DNA of 64,000 nt. Origin: Mycolicibacterium parafortuitum (GTDB lineage Bacteria > Actinomycetota > Actinomycetes > Mycobacteriales > Mycobacteriaceae). A model generated the notes under the pieces. The model was not told the DNA's origin. It saw only the letters and a list, made by a program, of their open reading frames with translations, and did no database searches. Shown one piece after another: positions 35,757-44,810 of this stretch. The stretch is taken from assembly GCF_002086815.1 (NCBI RefSeq), contig NZ_MVID01000012.1, positions 62,001 to 126,000 on the forward strand. The letters are read 5' to 3'. Within the stretch, counting starts at the first letter, position 1. Each line of letters starts with the position of its first letter. The translations under genes and the position numbers were made by a program.

Positions 35757-37046
35757 ATGTTCGGCGGGTCAGGGATGGACAGCGGTCCCCGATCTGTGAT
35801 CGTCGTGGGTGCCGGCATCGTCGGTCTGTCGACGGCCTGGTTCCTGCAGGAACGCGGCGTCGAGGTGACGGTCATCGACCGCGGCGGCGTCGCGGCGGGG
35901 GCTTCCTGGGGCAACGCCGGCTGGGTGTCCCCGGCGCTGACCGCGCCCCTGAATTCGCCATACGTGCTGCGCGAGGGGCTGCACGCGATGGCCGACCCCG
36001 CCGCGCCGCTGCACATCCCCCTGCGTGCCGACCTCACCCTGGCCCGATTCCTGCTGCGCTTCGCCGCGCACAGCCGCCCCTCGGCATGGCGGCACGCCGT
36101 CGCGGCGAACGCCGCGCTCAACGCCGAGGCCATCGAGACGTTCGACGTGCTGGTCGCCAACGGCGTCGAGGCTCCGGTCACCGATACCGCGCTCGCGGTC
36201 GCGTTCCGCGACGTGCGCCGCGCCGACGACTTCCTGCGCGAGCTCGACGCGATGGACGGCCCCGTCGTCTCCGAGGTGCTGACCGGCGCGGCGTTGCACG
36301 ACCGGGTGCCGCTGGCCTCCGAACAGGTCGCGGCCGTGGTTAACGTCGCCGACCAGCGCTTCGTCGATCCGGGCCGGTTCACCCACGCGCTCGGCGATGC
36401 GGTGCTCGCCCGCGGCGCCGCGCTGCACGCCGACGAGGTGTGCGGTGTCTCGGGCACCACGAACGGCGCCCGGGTGATGCTGCGCGGCGGCCGCTCGCTG
36501 CGCGCCGACGCGGTCGTGCTCGCGACCGGGGCGTGGCTGCCGGCGCTGACCGGACGGCGGGTGCGGGTCGGGCTGCAGGCCGGGCGCGGCTACTCGTTCA
36601 CGGTGCCGGTCGACCGGGCGCTGCCCGGCCCGATCTATCTGCCCGAGGCGCGGGTCGCGTGCACGCCGTACCGCGACGGCCTTCGGGTGGCGGGCACGAT
36701 GGAGTTCCGCCGGCCCTCCGAACCGCTCATGCCGCGCCGCATCGACGCGATCATCGCCTCGGCCACACCACTTCTCGACGGCGTGCGCTGGGACGAGCGC
36801 ACCGACCTGTGGGTCGGCCCCCGCCCGGTCACCGACGACGGCAAACCGCTGATCGGCCAGCTCGGCGCCGCGGTGTTCGTCGCGGGTGGACACGGCATGT
36901 GGGGTCTGGCCCATGGCCCGGCCAGCGGCAGGCTGCTGGCCGAACACGTCGTCACCGGCAAGCAGCCGGAGATCGCGCGCCCCTTCGATCCGCTTCGCGG
37001 ACGTCGCGGCGCCCGGCCCGGCGACACGCTCACGCTTCCCCTCTGA
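35757..37046 (+). CDS. DadA-type FAD-dependent D-amino acid dehydrogenase
   Basis: 429 residues from the ATG at 35757 (GAGAGG 7 bases upstream). The FAD-binding Rossmann motif is SVIVVGAGIVGLSTAWFLQERG, followed by GASWGNAGWVSP, the DadA signature. The C terminus has PVTDDGKPLIGQLG and AGGHGMWGLAHGPASGRLLAE, the second FAD contact. DadA-like enzymes oxidise D-amino acids or related amines at the membrane. Substrate unknown; the adjacent PucR regulator fits an inducible catabolic gene. A strong terminator follows at 37060-37098. Confidence 0.8.
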   Translation: MFGGSGMDSGPRSVIVVGAGIVGLSTAWFLQERGVEVTVIDRGGVAAGASWGNAGWVSPALTAPLNSPYVLREGLHAMADPAAPLHIPLRADLTLARFLLRFAAHSRPSAWRHAVAANAALNAEAIETFDVLVANGVEAPVTDTALAVAFRDVRRADDFLRELDAMDGPVVSEVLTGAALHDRVPLASEQVAAVVNVADQRFVDPGRFTHALGDAVLARGAALHADEVCGVSGTTNGARVMLRGGRSLRADAVVLATGAWLPALTGRRVRVGLQAGRGYSFTVPVDRALPGPIYLPEARVACTPYRDGLRVAGTMEFRRPSEPLMPRRIDAIIASATPLLDGVRWDERTDLWVGPRPVTDDGKPLIGQLGAAVFVAGGHGMWGLAHGPASGRLLAEHVVTGKQPEIARPFDPLRGRRGARPGDTLTLPL

Positions 37047-37059
37047 CGAGGGCTGCCCG

Positions 37060-37098
37060 GTCGTCAGGGGCGGCGGATTCGATCCCGCCCCTGACGAC
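37060..37098 (+). terminator. Terminator after dehydrogenase gene
   Basis: GTCGTCAGGGGCGG (37060-37073) pairs perfectly with 37085-37098 around an 11-base loop and is followed by GATTCCCTTTT, one of the few T-rich tails in this window. Confidence 0.8.
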
Positions 37099-37145
37099 GA
37101 TTCCCTTTTATCGACCCCCTTCTTGACCGACCGAAAGGACTACTC

Positions 37146-37595
37146 ATGCACACCGTCGAACGCGTCTGGATGACCCCGCAGACCCGCGAGAGCCTGGAAC
37201 GGGAACTGGCCGAACTGCTGGCCGTGCCGAACGAGGGTGGCACCGATGAGGTCGTCGACGCGTGGCTGGCCCGCAAGGAACGCATCCGCGAGATCCACGA
37301 ACTGCTCAGCCGCGCCGACCACGCCGTCGCCCCCGCCGACGACGGTGTCGCCGAACCGGGCATGGTGCTGACGGTGCGCTTCGACGACAGCGGCGACACC
37401 GAGACCTTCCTGCTCGGCACCCGCGGCACCACCGAAGCCGAGCTCGAGGTGTACACGGTGAACTCGCCGCTCGGCGGTGCGCTGCTGGGCGCGACGCCGG
37501 GTCAGCAGCGCAGCTATCAGCTGCCCAACGGAGCCACCCAGACGGTGACGCTGCTGTCGGCCAAACCGTTCGGCGCGGACAGCATCCCGGCGTAA
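37146..37595 (+). CDS. GreA/GreB-like RNA polymerase secondary-channel factor
   Basis: 149 residues, AAAGGA 7 bases before the ATG. Residues 1-60 form an acidic, heptad-patterned coiled coil (TRESLERELAELL), and residues 70-149 a GreA C-terminal FKBP-like domain (VNSPLGGALLGATPGQQRSY). True GreA has a longer coiled coil with an acidic tip. This short form resembles the mycobacterial Rv3788-type paralogue, which acts on RNA polymerase but does not stimulate cleavage (recalled). A 7-bp hairpin ends the gene. Confidence 0.75.
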   Translation: MHTVERVWMTPQTRESLERELAELLAVPNEGGTDEVVDAWLARKERIREIHELLSRADHAVAPADDGVAEPGMVLTVRFDDSGDTETFLLGTRGTTEAELEVYTVNSPLGGALLGATPGQQRSYQLPNGATQTVTLLSAKPFGADSIPA

Positions 37596-37631
37596 CGGCC
37601 CCCGCCTTCCCGCGGGTCCGCCGCAGCACAG

Positions 37632-37651
37632 ACCCACCCCACGCGGTGGGT
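37632..37651 (+). terminator. Short terminator before tRNA-Gln
   Basis: ACCCACC (37632-37638) pairs with GGTGGGT (37645-37651). The following TAGAGT (37652-37657) is a likely -10 box for the tRNA. Confidence 0.5.
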
Positions 37652-37680
37652 TAGAGTCGCACGCGTAACCGGTGTTCCGG

Positions 37681-37752
37681 TCCGTCGTGGTGTAATCGGC
37701 AGCACCTCTGATTTTGGTTCAGATAGTTCAGGTTCGAGTCCTGGCGACGGAG
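37681..37752 (+). tRNA. tRNA-Gln(UUG)
   Basis: The acceptor TCCGTCG pairs with CGACGGA (37745-37751), discriminator G. The anticodon stem TCTGA/TCAGA encloses TTTTGGT, anticodon UUG. The T arm is CAGG-TTCGAGT-CCTG. CCA is not encoded. It lies upstream of glmU, as glnU does in M. tuberculosis. Confidence 0.93.
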
Positions 37753-37759
37753 CTCAACA

Positions 37760-37819
37760 GCGAGCGTGCGCGAAGTGGCCTCCAGGCGCGGCGTGTCGAG
37801 TGCAGACACGCACGCTCGC
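37760..37819. repeat. Palindromic repeat between tRNA-Gln and glmU (repeat family 3)
   Basis: GCGAGCGTGCG (37760-37770) pairs with 37809-37819, and an inner hairpin GCGTGTC/GACACGC lies at 37791-37811. A second copy with the same outer and inner stems is at 48155-48210. Confidence 0.65.
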
Positions 37820-37856
37820 GGAGCCAGGGCGGTGAGCCGGCTCGGGAAGGACGTCT

Positions 37857-39326
37857 ATGCGAGACGCCGCGGTCGTGATCCTGGCGGCGGGTGCGGGCAC
37901 CCGGATGAAATCGGACACCCCGAAGGTGCTGCACACCCTGGGCGGCCGCAGCATGCTGGCGCACAGCCTGCACGCTGTCGCCGGGGTATCGCCGAAGCAC
38001 CTCGTCGTGGTGGTCGGCAAGGACCGCGAACGCGTGGCGCCCGCGGCCCGTCAGATCGGTGCGGACCTCGGACACGACGTCGAGATCGCCGTCCAGGAAG
38101 AACAGCGCGGCACCGGCCACGCCGTGGAATGCGGCCTGACCGCCCTGCCGGAGGACTTCGACGGCGTCGTCGTCGTCACCGCGGGCGACGTGCCGCTGCT
38201 CGACGCCGCCACCCTCGGCACGCTGATCGAGACCCACGACGCCGAGGCCGCCGCCGCGACACTGCTGACCACCACGCTGGCCGACCCGACCGGGTACGGG
38301 CGCATCCTGCGCACCCAGGACGGCGAGGTGATCGGCATCGTCGAGCAGGCCGACGCCACCGCGTCCCAGCGCTCGATCACCGAGGTCAACGCCGCCGTCT
38401 ACGCGTTCGACATCGGTGCGCTGCGCTCGGCGCTGGGCCGGCTGCGGTCCGACAACGCCCAGGGCGAGCTGTACCTGACCGACGCGATCGCCCTGGTGCG
38501 CGCCGACGGCGGTGTGGTGCGTGCGGTGCACGTCGACGACGCCGCACTGGTCGCCGGCGTCAACGACCGGGTGCAGCTGGCCGACCTCGGCGCGGTGCTG
38601 AACCGCCGCGTCGTCGCGGCGCACCAGCGGGCCGGGGTGACGATCGTCGACCCGGCGTCGACGTGGATCGACGTCGACGTGACCATCGGCCGCGACACCG
38701 TGGTGCGCCCGGGCACGCAGCTGCTCGGCGCGACTGCGATCGGCGGCCGCTGCGAGATCGGCCCCGGCACCACGCTGACCGACGTGATCGTCGGCGACGG
38801 CGCCCAGGTGATCCGCACGCACGGCAGCGAGGCGGTGATCGGGCCCGACGCCGTCGTCGGGCCGTTCACCTATCTGCGCCCCGGCACCGTGCTGGGTGAG
38901 GCGGGCAAGCTCGGCGCGTTCGTCGAGACCAAGAACGCGACCATCGGCACCGGTACCAAGGTGCCGCACCTGACCTACGTCGGCGATGCCGACATCGGCG
39001 AGCACAGCAACATCGGCGCGTCGAGCGTGTTCGTCAACTACGACGGAGAAACCAAGAGCCGCACCACGATCGGGTCGCATGTGCGCACCGGCTCGGACAC
39101 CATGTTCGTCGCCCCGGTGACCGTCGGCGACGGCGCCTACACCGGCGCGGGCACGGTGGTGCGCGAGGACGTCCCGCCCGGAGCGCTGGCGGTGTCGGCC
39201 GGCCCGCAACGCAACATCGAGGGCTGGGTGGCGCGCAAGCGCCCGGGAAGTGCCGCGGCTTCCGCGGCGGCAGCCGCCGCGGCGGCAGCGGCGGCCGAAA
39301 AAGGTGACCAAGCTACCAGCGAGTAG
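37857..39326 (+). CDS. glmU: GlmU, bifunctional UDP-GlcNAc synthesis enzyme
   Basis: 489 residues. It acetylates glucosamine-1-phosphate and then couples it to UTP, giving UDP-GlcNAc for the cell wall. The N-terminal uridylyltransferase has [21 protein letters not shown] and [13 protein letters not shown]. The C-terminal acetyltransferase is a left-handed helix of hexapeptide repeats (about residues 260-450) with [18 protein letters not shown]. The tail beyond 460 is poly-alanine and low complexity. GAAGGA lies 7 bases before the ATG. Confidence 0.95.
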   Translation: MRDAAVVILAAGAGTRMKSDTPKVLHTLGGRSMLAHSLHAVAGVSPKHLVVVVGKDRERVAPAARQIGADLGHDVEIAVQEEQRGTGHAVECGLTALPEDFDGVVVVTAGDVPLLDAATLGTLIETHDAEAAAATLLTTTLADPTGYGRILRTQDGEVIGIVEQADATASQRSITEVNAAVYAFDIGALRSALGRLRSDNAQGELYLTDAIALVRADGGVVRAVHVDDAALVAGVNDRVQLADLGAVLNRRVVAAHQRAGVTIVDPASTWIDVDVTIGRDTVVRPGTQLLGATAIGGRCEIGPGTTLTDVIVGDGAQVIRTHGSEAVIGPDAVVGPFTYLRPGTVLGEAGKLGAFVETKNATIGTGTKVPHLTYVGDADIGEHSNIGASSVFVNYDGETKSRTTIGSHVRTGSDTMFVAPVTVGDGAYTGAGTVVREDVPPGALAVSAGPQRNIEGWVARKRPGSAAASAAAAAAAAAAAEKGDQATSE

Positions 39327-39428
39327 CTTTTCGGCCCCGTTTCTTGGCATTCTGTAACCCGCCACCGTGAGCGCGTAAGCGCTACGTACGATGGCCCCGT
39401 ATCGATCGCCGACGCCGAGGGCAGCCCC

Positions 39429-40409
39429 GTGAGCCACGACTGGACCGACAACCGCAAGAACCTGATGCTCTTCTCGGGCCGGGCTCACCCTGAACTCGCC
39501 GAGCAGGTCGCCAAGGAACTCGACGTTCCGGTGACCGCGCAGACCGCGCGCGACTTCGCCAACGGTGAGATCTTCGTCCGCTTCGACGAATCTGTGCGCG
39601 GCTGCGACGCATTCGTGCTGCAGAGCCATCCGGCACCGCTGAACCAGCACCTGATGGAACAGCTGATCATGATCGACGCGCTCAAGCGCGGCAGCGCCAA
39701 GCGCATCACCGCGATCCTGCCGTTCTACCCGTACGCCCGGCAGGACAAGAAGCACCGCGGCCGCGAACCCATCTCCGCGCGCCTGGTCGCCGACCTGCTC
39801 AAGACCGCGGGCGCGGACCGCATCGTGACCGTCGACCTGCACACCGACCAGATCCAGGGCTTCTTCGACGGCCCGGTCGACCACATGCGGGCCCAGAAGC
39901 TGCTGACCGGCTACATCGCCGAGCACTACGCCGACCGCGACATGGTCGTCGTCTCCCCTGACTCCGGTCGCGTCCGCGTCGCCGAGAAGTGGGCCGACTC
40001 GCTGGGCGGCGTACCGCTGGCCTTCATCCACAAGACCCGCGACCCGCTGGTGCCCAACCAGGTCGTGTCCAACCGGGTCGTCGGTGACGTCAAGGGCAAG
40101 ACCTGCGTGCTGACCGACGACATGATCGACACCGGCGGCACCATCGCCGGCGCGGTCAAGCTGCTCAAGCAGGACGGCGCCGGCGACGTGATCATCGCCG
40201 CGACCCACGGTGTGCTGTCCGATCCGGCCCGCGAGCGGCTGGCCGAGTCCGGCGCGTGCGAGGTGATCGTCACCAACACCCTGCCGATCAGCGACGACAA
40301 GCGCTTCCCGCAGCTGACCGTGCTCTCGATCGCGCCGCTGCTGGCCAACACGATCCGCGCCGTGTTCGACAACGGGTCGGTGACAAGCCTTTTCGACGGG
40401 TCGGCGTAG
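39429..40409 (+). CDS. prs: Ribose-phosphate pyrophosphokinase (PRPP synthetase)
   Basis: 326 residues from a GTG. It makes PRPP from ribose-5-phosphate and ATP, feeding nucleotides, His, Trp and, in mycobacteria, decaprenyl-phosphoryl-arabinose. Motifs are LMLFSGRAHPELAEQVA, PFYPYARQDKKHRGREPIS (ATP loop), the metal-binding stretch IVTVDLHTDQIQGFF and the PRPP loop VLTDDMIDTGGTIAGA. The 102-base gap after glmU holds a TACGAT hexamer and an AGCGC-GTAA-GCGCT dyad, so it may have its own promoter. It runs directly into the arsC-like gene with no gap. Confidence 0.95.
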   Translation: MSHDWTDNRKNLMLFSGRAHPELAEQVAKELDVPVTAQTARDFANGEIFVRFDESVRGCDAFVLQSHPAPLNQHLMEQLIMIDALKRGSAKRITAILPFYPYARQDKKHRGREPISARLVADLLKTAGADRIVTVDLHTDQIQGFFDGPVDHMRAQKLLTGYIAEHYADRDMVVVSPDSGRVRVAEKWADSLGGVPLAFIHKTRDPLVPNQVVSNRVVGDVKGKTCVLTDDMIDTGGTIAGAVKLLKQDGAGDVIIAATHGVLSDPARERLAESGACEVIVTNTLPISDDKRFPQLTVLSIAPLLANTIRAVFDNGSVTSLFDGSA

Positions 40410-40754
40410 ATGGCCGGCGAACGCATCTACCACAACCCGAAGTGCTCGACGTCGCGTAAGACGCTGGACCTGTTGCGCGACAACGGCATCGAGCCCGAGA
40501 TCGTCCTGTACCTGAAGAACCCGCCGACCCGCGCGGAGCTGGCGAAAATGATCGACGACGCCGGTATCGACGTGCGCACCGCCGTGCGGAAACGCGAATC
40601 CCTGTACGCCGAGCTGAATCTGGCGTCGGCGTCCGACGACGAGCTGCTCGACGCGATGGCCGAGCACCCCATCCTGATCGAGCGTCCGTTCGTCGTCACC
40701 GGCAAGGGCGTCCGCCTGGCCCGGCCCATCGACAACGTCCGCGAGATTCTGTGA
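40410..40754 (+). CDS. ArsC-family thioredoxin-fold reductase
   Basis: 114 residues starting at the base after the prs stop. The active-site region is YHNPKCSTSRKTLDLLRDNG, with one N-terminal Cys as in glutaredoxin-linked arsenate reductases and the related YffB/Spx fold. The C terminus has EHPILIERPFVVTGKGVRLARP, with the arginines that bind arsenate in ArsC. No other arsenic genes are nearby, so the true substrate is open. It overlaps lpqT by four bases. Confidence 0.8.
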   Translation: MAGERIYHNPKCSTSRKTLDLLRDNGIEPEIVLYLKNPPTRAELAKMIDDAGIDVRTAVRKRESLYAELNLASASDDELLDAMAEHPILIERPFVVTGKGVRLARPIDNVREIL

Positions 40755-41419
40755 CGGCTCGCCTCCGGCTGGCCGTCGCGCTCACCGCGACCTTGACGCT
40801 TTCCGGGTGCGCCCCCGAAACCCCTGACTATCAATCGGTCTGGTCGACGACCAGCAGCGCCCCACCGACGTCGTCGACCACCGCCGTGGCCGACGGCGAC
40901 GAACCGCCGATCAACATCGCGACATTCCTCGAGCGGGCCGGTGTCGTCGGTGAGCCCGTTGCCGCGGACAAGCTGACCGACCTGATCGTCACGATCCCGA
41001 CGCCGCCGGGCTGGCAGCCGTACCGCAACACCAACCTCGCGCCGGGCACCCGGATGATCGCCAAGGGCGACACCTATCCGACCGCCATGCTGATGGTGTT
41101 CGAACTGATCGGGGATTTCGATGTCGCGCAGGCGCTCTCGTACGCGGACACCGACGCAAAGACCTCGGAGAACTTCACCGAGCTGAACTCCTCGACCGAG
41201 GAGTTCGCCGGCTTCCCGTCGTCGATGATCGAGGGCAGCTACGACCTCGCGGGCAGCCGCATGCACAGCTACAACCGCATCGTGTTCGCCACCGGCGCAC
41301 CCCCGGAGAAGCAGCGCTACCTGATCCAGTTCACCGTCACCGGCTACGCCGACAAGGCCGTCGAGGAAGCCCCCGACATCGAGGCGATCATCCGGGGCTT
41401 CACCGTCAAACTTCCCTGA
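40751..41419 (+). CDS. lpqT: LpqT-like lipoprotein (LpqN/LpqT family)
   Basis: 222 residues from a GTG overlapping the arsC stop. The signal peptide ends at the lipobox LTLSGC, followed by a Ser/Thr/Pro-rich linker (residues 28-50). The conserved domain has IPTPPGWQPYRNTNLAPGTRMI and YPTAMLMVFELIGDFD, hallmarks of the mycobacterial LpqN/LpqT family. It is surface-anchored; some members bind cell-envelope synthesis factors. Its position between prs and rplY matches M. tuberculosis lpqT. Confidence 0.85.
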   Translation: MTARLRLAVALTATLTLSGCAPETPDYQSVWSTTSSAPPTSSTTAVADGDEPPINIATFLERAGVVGEPVAADKLTDLIVTIPTPPGWQPYRNTNLAPGTRMIAKGDTYPTAMLMVFELIGDFDVAQALSYADTDAKTSENFTELNSSTEEFAGFPSSMIEGSYDLAGSRMHSYNRIVFATGAPPEKQRYLIQFTVTGYADKAVEEAPDIEAIIRGFTVKLP

Positions 41420-41440
41420 CCCGCCCGTACTGTGGTGGGC

Positions 41441-42307
41441 ATGAGCGACTGGACCGCCGCCGACCTGCCCTCTTTCGCCGGACGCACCGTGATCGTGACC
41501 GGCGCCAACAGTGGTCTCGGGCTGGTCACCGCGCGTGAGCTCGCCCGGGTCGGCGCCACCACGATCCTGGCGGTGCGCAACCTCGACAGGGGCCGGACCG
41601 CGGCCGCGACCATGACCGGCGATGTGCAGGTGCGCGAGCTCGACCTGCAGAACCTCGCATCGGTGCGCGCGTTCGCCGACGGCGTCGAACACGTCGACGT
41701 GCTGATCAACAACGCGGGCATCATGGCCGTGCCGTACGCGCAGACGGCCGACGGGTTCGAGAGCCAGATCGGCACCAACCACCTGGGGCACTTCGCGCTG
41801 ACCAACCTGCTGCTGCCCAGGATCACCGACCGGGTGGTCACGGTGTCGTCGATGATGCACCTGTTCGGACGCGTCAACCTCAAGGACCTGAACTGGAAGG
41901 CGCGGCCGTATCTGGCGTGGCCCGCCTACGGCCAGTCGAAGCTCGCCAACCTGCTGTTCACCAGCGAGTTGCAGCGAAAGCTGACCGCCTCCGGATCCTC
42001 GGTGCGGGCGTTGGTGGCCCACCCCGGCTACTCCGCGACCAACCTGCAGGGGCAGACCGGGGGCTTCGGCGACCGTCTCACCGGCCTCGGCAATCGGATG
42101 ATCGCCACCGACGCCGACTTCGGCGCCCGGCAGACCCTGTTCGCCGTGGCCCAGGACCTGCCCGGGGACAGCTTCATCGGCCCGAAATACTCCACCCGCG
42201 GGCCGTCCGGCCCGACCTGGCGCAGTCCGCTGGCGCGCGACCGGGCCAAGGCCGCGGCGTTGTGGACGCTGTCCGAGCAGCTCACAGGCACCGAATTTCC
42301 GTTGTAG
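41441..42307 (+). CDS. Short-chain dehydrogenase, retinol/protochlorophyllide type
   Basis: 288 residues from the ATG at 41441. A TACTGT hexamer ends 7 bases before it, so the message looks leaderless. The Rossmann motif is TVIVTGANSGLGLVTARELA, the structural motif INNAGIMAVPY, the catalytic Ser in VTVSSMMHLFG, and Tyr/Lys in YGQSKLANLLF. FESQIGTNHLGHFALTN is typical of the retinol-dehydrogenase-like SDR branch. The substrate is unknown. This gene and arsC are extra relative to the M. tuberculosis order here as I recall it. Confidence 0.82.
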   Translation: MSDWTAADLPSFAGRTVIVTGANSGLGLVTARELARVGATTILAVRNLDRGRTAAATMTGDVQVRELDLQNLASVRAFADGVEHVDVLINNAGIMAVPYAQTADGFESQIGTNHLGHFALTNLLLPRITDRVVTVSSMMHLFGRVNLKDLNWKARPYLAWPAYGQSKLANLLFTSELQRKLTASGSSVRALVAHPGYSATNLQGQTGGFGDRLTGLGNRMIATDADFGARQTLFAVAQDLPGDSFIGPKYSTRGPSGPTWRSPLARDRAKAAALWTLSEQLTGTEFPL

Positions 42308-42320
42308 GCCGTTGCTGGGC

Positions 42321-42451
42321 TACCCTTGCGGACGCGTCACGGCGAGGGTGGCTTGCTCTGCAGGACCACCGTTATCGACGGGAACCAGCACTTCTGGTGT
42401 GCAACCCTGGCCGTGCCCGATACCGAATCACCGGCACAGGAGCACAGACCA
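42321..42451 (+). promoter_or_regulatory. Promoter and structured leader of rplY
   Basis: TACCCT (42321-42326) is a likely -10, giving a leader of about 119 bases. The leader contains small stem-loops (GGTGG/CCACC around a CTTGCTCTGCAGGA loop; ACCAG-CACTT-CTGGT). AGGAG lies about 9 bases before the ATG. Long structured leaders often mediate ribosomal-protein autoregulation; unproven here. Confidence 0.4.
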
Positions 42452-43111
42452 ATGGCTAAGAACGCCCCCAACAACCTGACCGCGCAGGTCCGCACCACCA
42501 CCGGCAAGGGCGCGTCGCGTCGTGCCCGCCGTGAGGGCCTCGTCCCCGTCGTGCTGTACGGCCACGGCACCGAACCGCAGCACCTCGAGCTCAACGGGCG
42601 TGACTTCGCCGCCGTGCTGCGCCACGCGGGCACCAACGCCGTGCTGACCCTCGATATCGACGGCAAAGAGCAGCTGGCGCTGACCAAGTCGATCGAGATC
42701 CACCCGATCCGCCGCAACATCCAGCACGCCGACCTGCTCGTGGTGCGCCGCGGCGAGAAGGTGACCGTCGAGGTCACCGTCGTCGTCGAAGGCGACGCCG
42801 CCCCCGGCACGCTGGTCACGCAGGACGCCAACACCATCGAGATCGAGGCCGACGTCCAGTCCATCCCCGAGCAGTTCACCGTCTCGGTCGAGGGCGCCGA
42901 AGAGGGCACCCAGATCCTGGCCGGTCAGGTCGAACTGCCGTCCGGCGTCACGCTGATCACCGATCCCGAGGTACTGGTCGTCAACGTCGTCGCGGCGCCG
43001 ACATCCGAGGAGCTCGAGAGCGAAGGTGCCGGCGAGGCGGGCGGCGCGGCAGCCGAGGGCGCCGAGTCCGAGGGCGAGGCCGAGGGCGACGCGGCCGAGT
43101 CCGCCGAGTAG
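42452..43111 (+). CDS. rplY: Ribosomal protein bL25, long (CTC) form
   Basis: 219 residues from the ATG at 42452. The N-terminal 90 residues are the L25 5S rRNA-binding domain ([24 protein letters not shown]). The TL5/CTC beta domain follows to about residue 185, and the last 35 residues are an acidic Glu/Gly/Ala tail. The long form occurs in Actinobacteria and is linked to general stress in some bacteria. It lies 12 bases upstream of pth, the usual partner. Confidence 0.93.
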   Translation: MAKNAPNNLTAQVRTTTGKGASRRARREGLVPVVLYGHGTEPQHLELNGRDFAAVLRHAGTNAVLTLDIDGKEQLALTKSIEIHPIRRNIQHADLLVVRRGEKVTVEVTVVVEGDAAPGTLVTQDANTIEIEADVQSIPEQFTVSVEGAEEGTQILAGQVELPSGVTLITDPEVLVVNVVAAPTSEELESEGAGEAGGAAAEGAESEGEAEGDAAESAE

Positions 43112-43123
43112 GCGAACCCGGTC

Positions 43124-43702
43124 ATGGCCGAGCCCATCCTGGTGGTCGGCCTGGGCAACCCCGGACCGCAGTACGCCACCACCCGGCACAACGTCGGGTT
43201 CATGGTGGCCGACGTCCTCGCCGACCGCATGGGCGAGACGTTCAAGGTGCACAAACGCTCCGGTGCCGAAGTGGCCACCGGGCGGCTCGCCGGCCGCTCG
43301 GTGGTCCTGGCCAAACCGCGGGTGTACATGAACGAGTCCGGCCGACAGGTCGGTCCGCTCGCCAAGTTCTACTCGATCCCCGCCACCGACGTCGTGATCA
43401 TCCACGACGAGCTCGACATCGACTTCGGCCGCATCCGGCTCAAGGCCGGCGGCGGCGTCGCGGGTCACAACGGTCTGCGTTCGGTCGGCTCAGCGCTGGG
43501 CAGCAACGACTTTCAGCGCGTGCGGGTCGGCATCGGCCGGCCCCCGGGACAGAAGTCCGGTGCCAGCTTCGTGCTGGAGCCGTTCAACTCCCGCGAGCGT
43601 CCCGAACTCGGCACCATCATCGAGCAGTCCGCCGACGCCACCGAGTTGCTCATCGAACTCGGTCTGGAGTCGGCGCAGAACACCGTGCACGCCTGGGGCT
43701 GA
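43124..43702 (+). CDS. pth: Peptidyl-tRNA hydrolase
   Basis: 192 residues, normal length. It frees tRNA from prematurely released peptidyl-tRNA. Motifs are [21 protein letters not shown] with the catalytic His, [36 protein letters not shown] and AGHNGLRS. It is co-directional with rplY at a 12-base gap. A palindrome of family 2 follows its stop. Confidence 0.95.
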   Translation: MAEPILVVGLGNPGPQYATTRHNVGFMVADVLADRMGETFKVHKRSGAEVATGRLAGRSVVLAKPRVYMNESGRQVGPLAKFYSIPATDVVIIHDELDIDFGRIRLKAGGGVAGHNGLRSVGSALGSNDFQRVRVGIGRPPGQKSGASFVLEPFNSRERPELGTIIEQSADATELLIELGLESAQNTVHAWG

Positions 43703-43713
43703 CGCCCCCGTTT

Positions 43714-43776
43714 CGCCGAAATTGCGTTCCGGCAGAAGAAGTTCGAGTAACTGTCTGCTGGAACGCAGTTTCGGCG
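43714..43776. repeat. Palindrome between pth and QueG-like gene (repeat family 2)
   Basis: 23-base arms, 43714-43736 and 43754-43776, pair throughout, the only two differences being G-T wobbles. The 17-base loop contains GAAGTTCGAGTAA, which matches 12 of 13 bases of the loop at 28142-28194 although the outer arms differ. It lies between convergent stops. Confidence 0.75.
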
Positions 43777-43780
43777 GATG

Positions 43781-44806
43781 TCACCGGCGACCCATTCCCC
43801 CGTCGACAACCTTGACGTCCTTGTGCGGGTAGCGCTTGACCGCGTGCGCGTGTGCCTCGGAATCCGGCAGCACATACAGGGTTTCGCGTTTGTCCTGCAG
43901 CGGCTTGAGCACCAGGTTCATGAACGCCTTGCGGTCGTCGAGATAGGGCTCGATGACCTCCTCGCCGGCCGGGCAGACCGCCAGACAGTACGCGGCCTTG
44001 TAGTTCGCCTTGAACGACAGGCTCTGCCACATCGACGCGTTCTCCGAATCGCTGACCCGGGAGCGGAAGTCCGCCGCGTCGGAACTGTCGGCGACGGTCT
44101 GAACCCAGTCGGTGAACCCGCCCATGAACTCGCGGTAGTTGTGCACCGCGCACGCGACGAAGTCGAAGTCGCCGTTCTTCTTGATCGCCCCGACCGGGCA
44201 TGCCGCCACGCACAGCTTGCACTCCAGACACGGTGAATAGTCCAGCGGCGCACCGTAACCGCTGATCTCTGAGGCGACAAGCACCGTGCCGAGCAGGATG
44301 AAGTTGCCGAACCGCGGGTGGATGACGTTGCGGTGGATGCCCATCGCACCCATGCCCGCGGCCACCGCGACCGGTTTGTGCGCGACCACCCAGATGCGCC
44401 CCGGGTAGTTGTCCATCTCCATCGGGAAGGTCGCCGACGGGTTCACCACCCGGTGCCCGGCGTCCTGCAGCGCGCGGGTGATCCGGTGCGCCGCCTCGTT
44501 CATGATCTCGCCGCTGCGGTGGAACTCCTGGTTGGCCACGCTGCGGGCGGTGGAGCGCACGTTGTCGCGGTTCATCTTGACCACCAGCGAGATATAACTG
44601 CGTGCGCCCGGCAGCGCCGTGTCGACGTGCGGGCGCTCCGAGGCCAGGGCCGGATCGTCGACGCGCGCGAATCCGACGTCGTCGACGCCGGCGTCCAGGC
44701 ACACCGCACGCAGCCAGTCGGCGTCGATGACGCCCGGTTTCGGCGCCGGTCGGGACCGCACGGCGCGCACGGTCGGATGGTCGGCGAGTCGGGTCGGCTT
44801 CGTCAT
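43781..44806 (-). CDS. QueG/RdhA-like 4Fe-4S oxidoreductase
   Basis: 341 residues. Two clusters are indicated: CLECKLCVAACPVGAI (about residues 193-208) with CAVHNYREF, and YCLAVCPAGEEVIEP nearer the C terminus. The N-terminal half (VCLDAGVDDVGFARVDDPAL, then a MDNYPGRIWVVAHKPVAVAAGMGAMG stretch) resembles the cobalamin-binding part of epoxyqueuosine reductase and reductive dehalogenases. It is longer and different enough that it is probably not QueG itself. No Tat signal is seen, so it is cytosolic. Control is likely tight: a 10-base-arm palindrome covers the -10 of its leaderless promoter. Confidence 0.75.
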   Translation of the reverse strand: MTKPTRLADHPTVRAVRSRPAPKPGVIDADWLRAVCLDAGVDDVGFARVDDPALASERPHVDTALPGARSYISLVVKMNRDNVRSTARSVANQEFHRSGEIMNEAAHRITRALQDAGHRVVNPSATFPMEMDNYPGRIWVVAHKPVAVAAGMGAMGIHRNVIHPRFGNFILLGTVLVASEISGYGAPLDYSPCLECKLCVAACPVGAIKKNGDFDFVACAVHNYREFMGGFTDWVQTVADSSDAADFRSRVSDSENASMWQSLSFKANYKAAYCLAVCPAGEEVIEPYLDDRKAFMNLVLKPLQDKRETLYVLPDSEAHAHAVKRYPHKDVKVVDGGMGRR

Positions 44807-44810
44807 GGGT

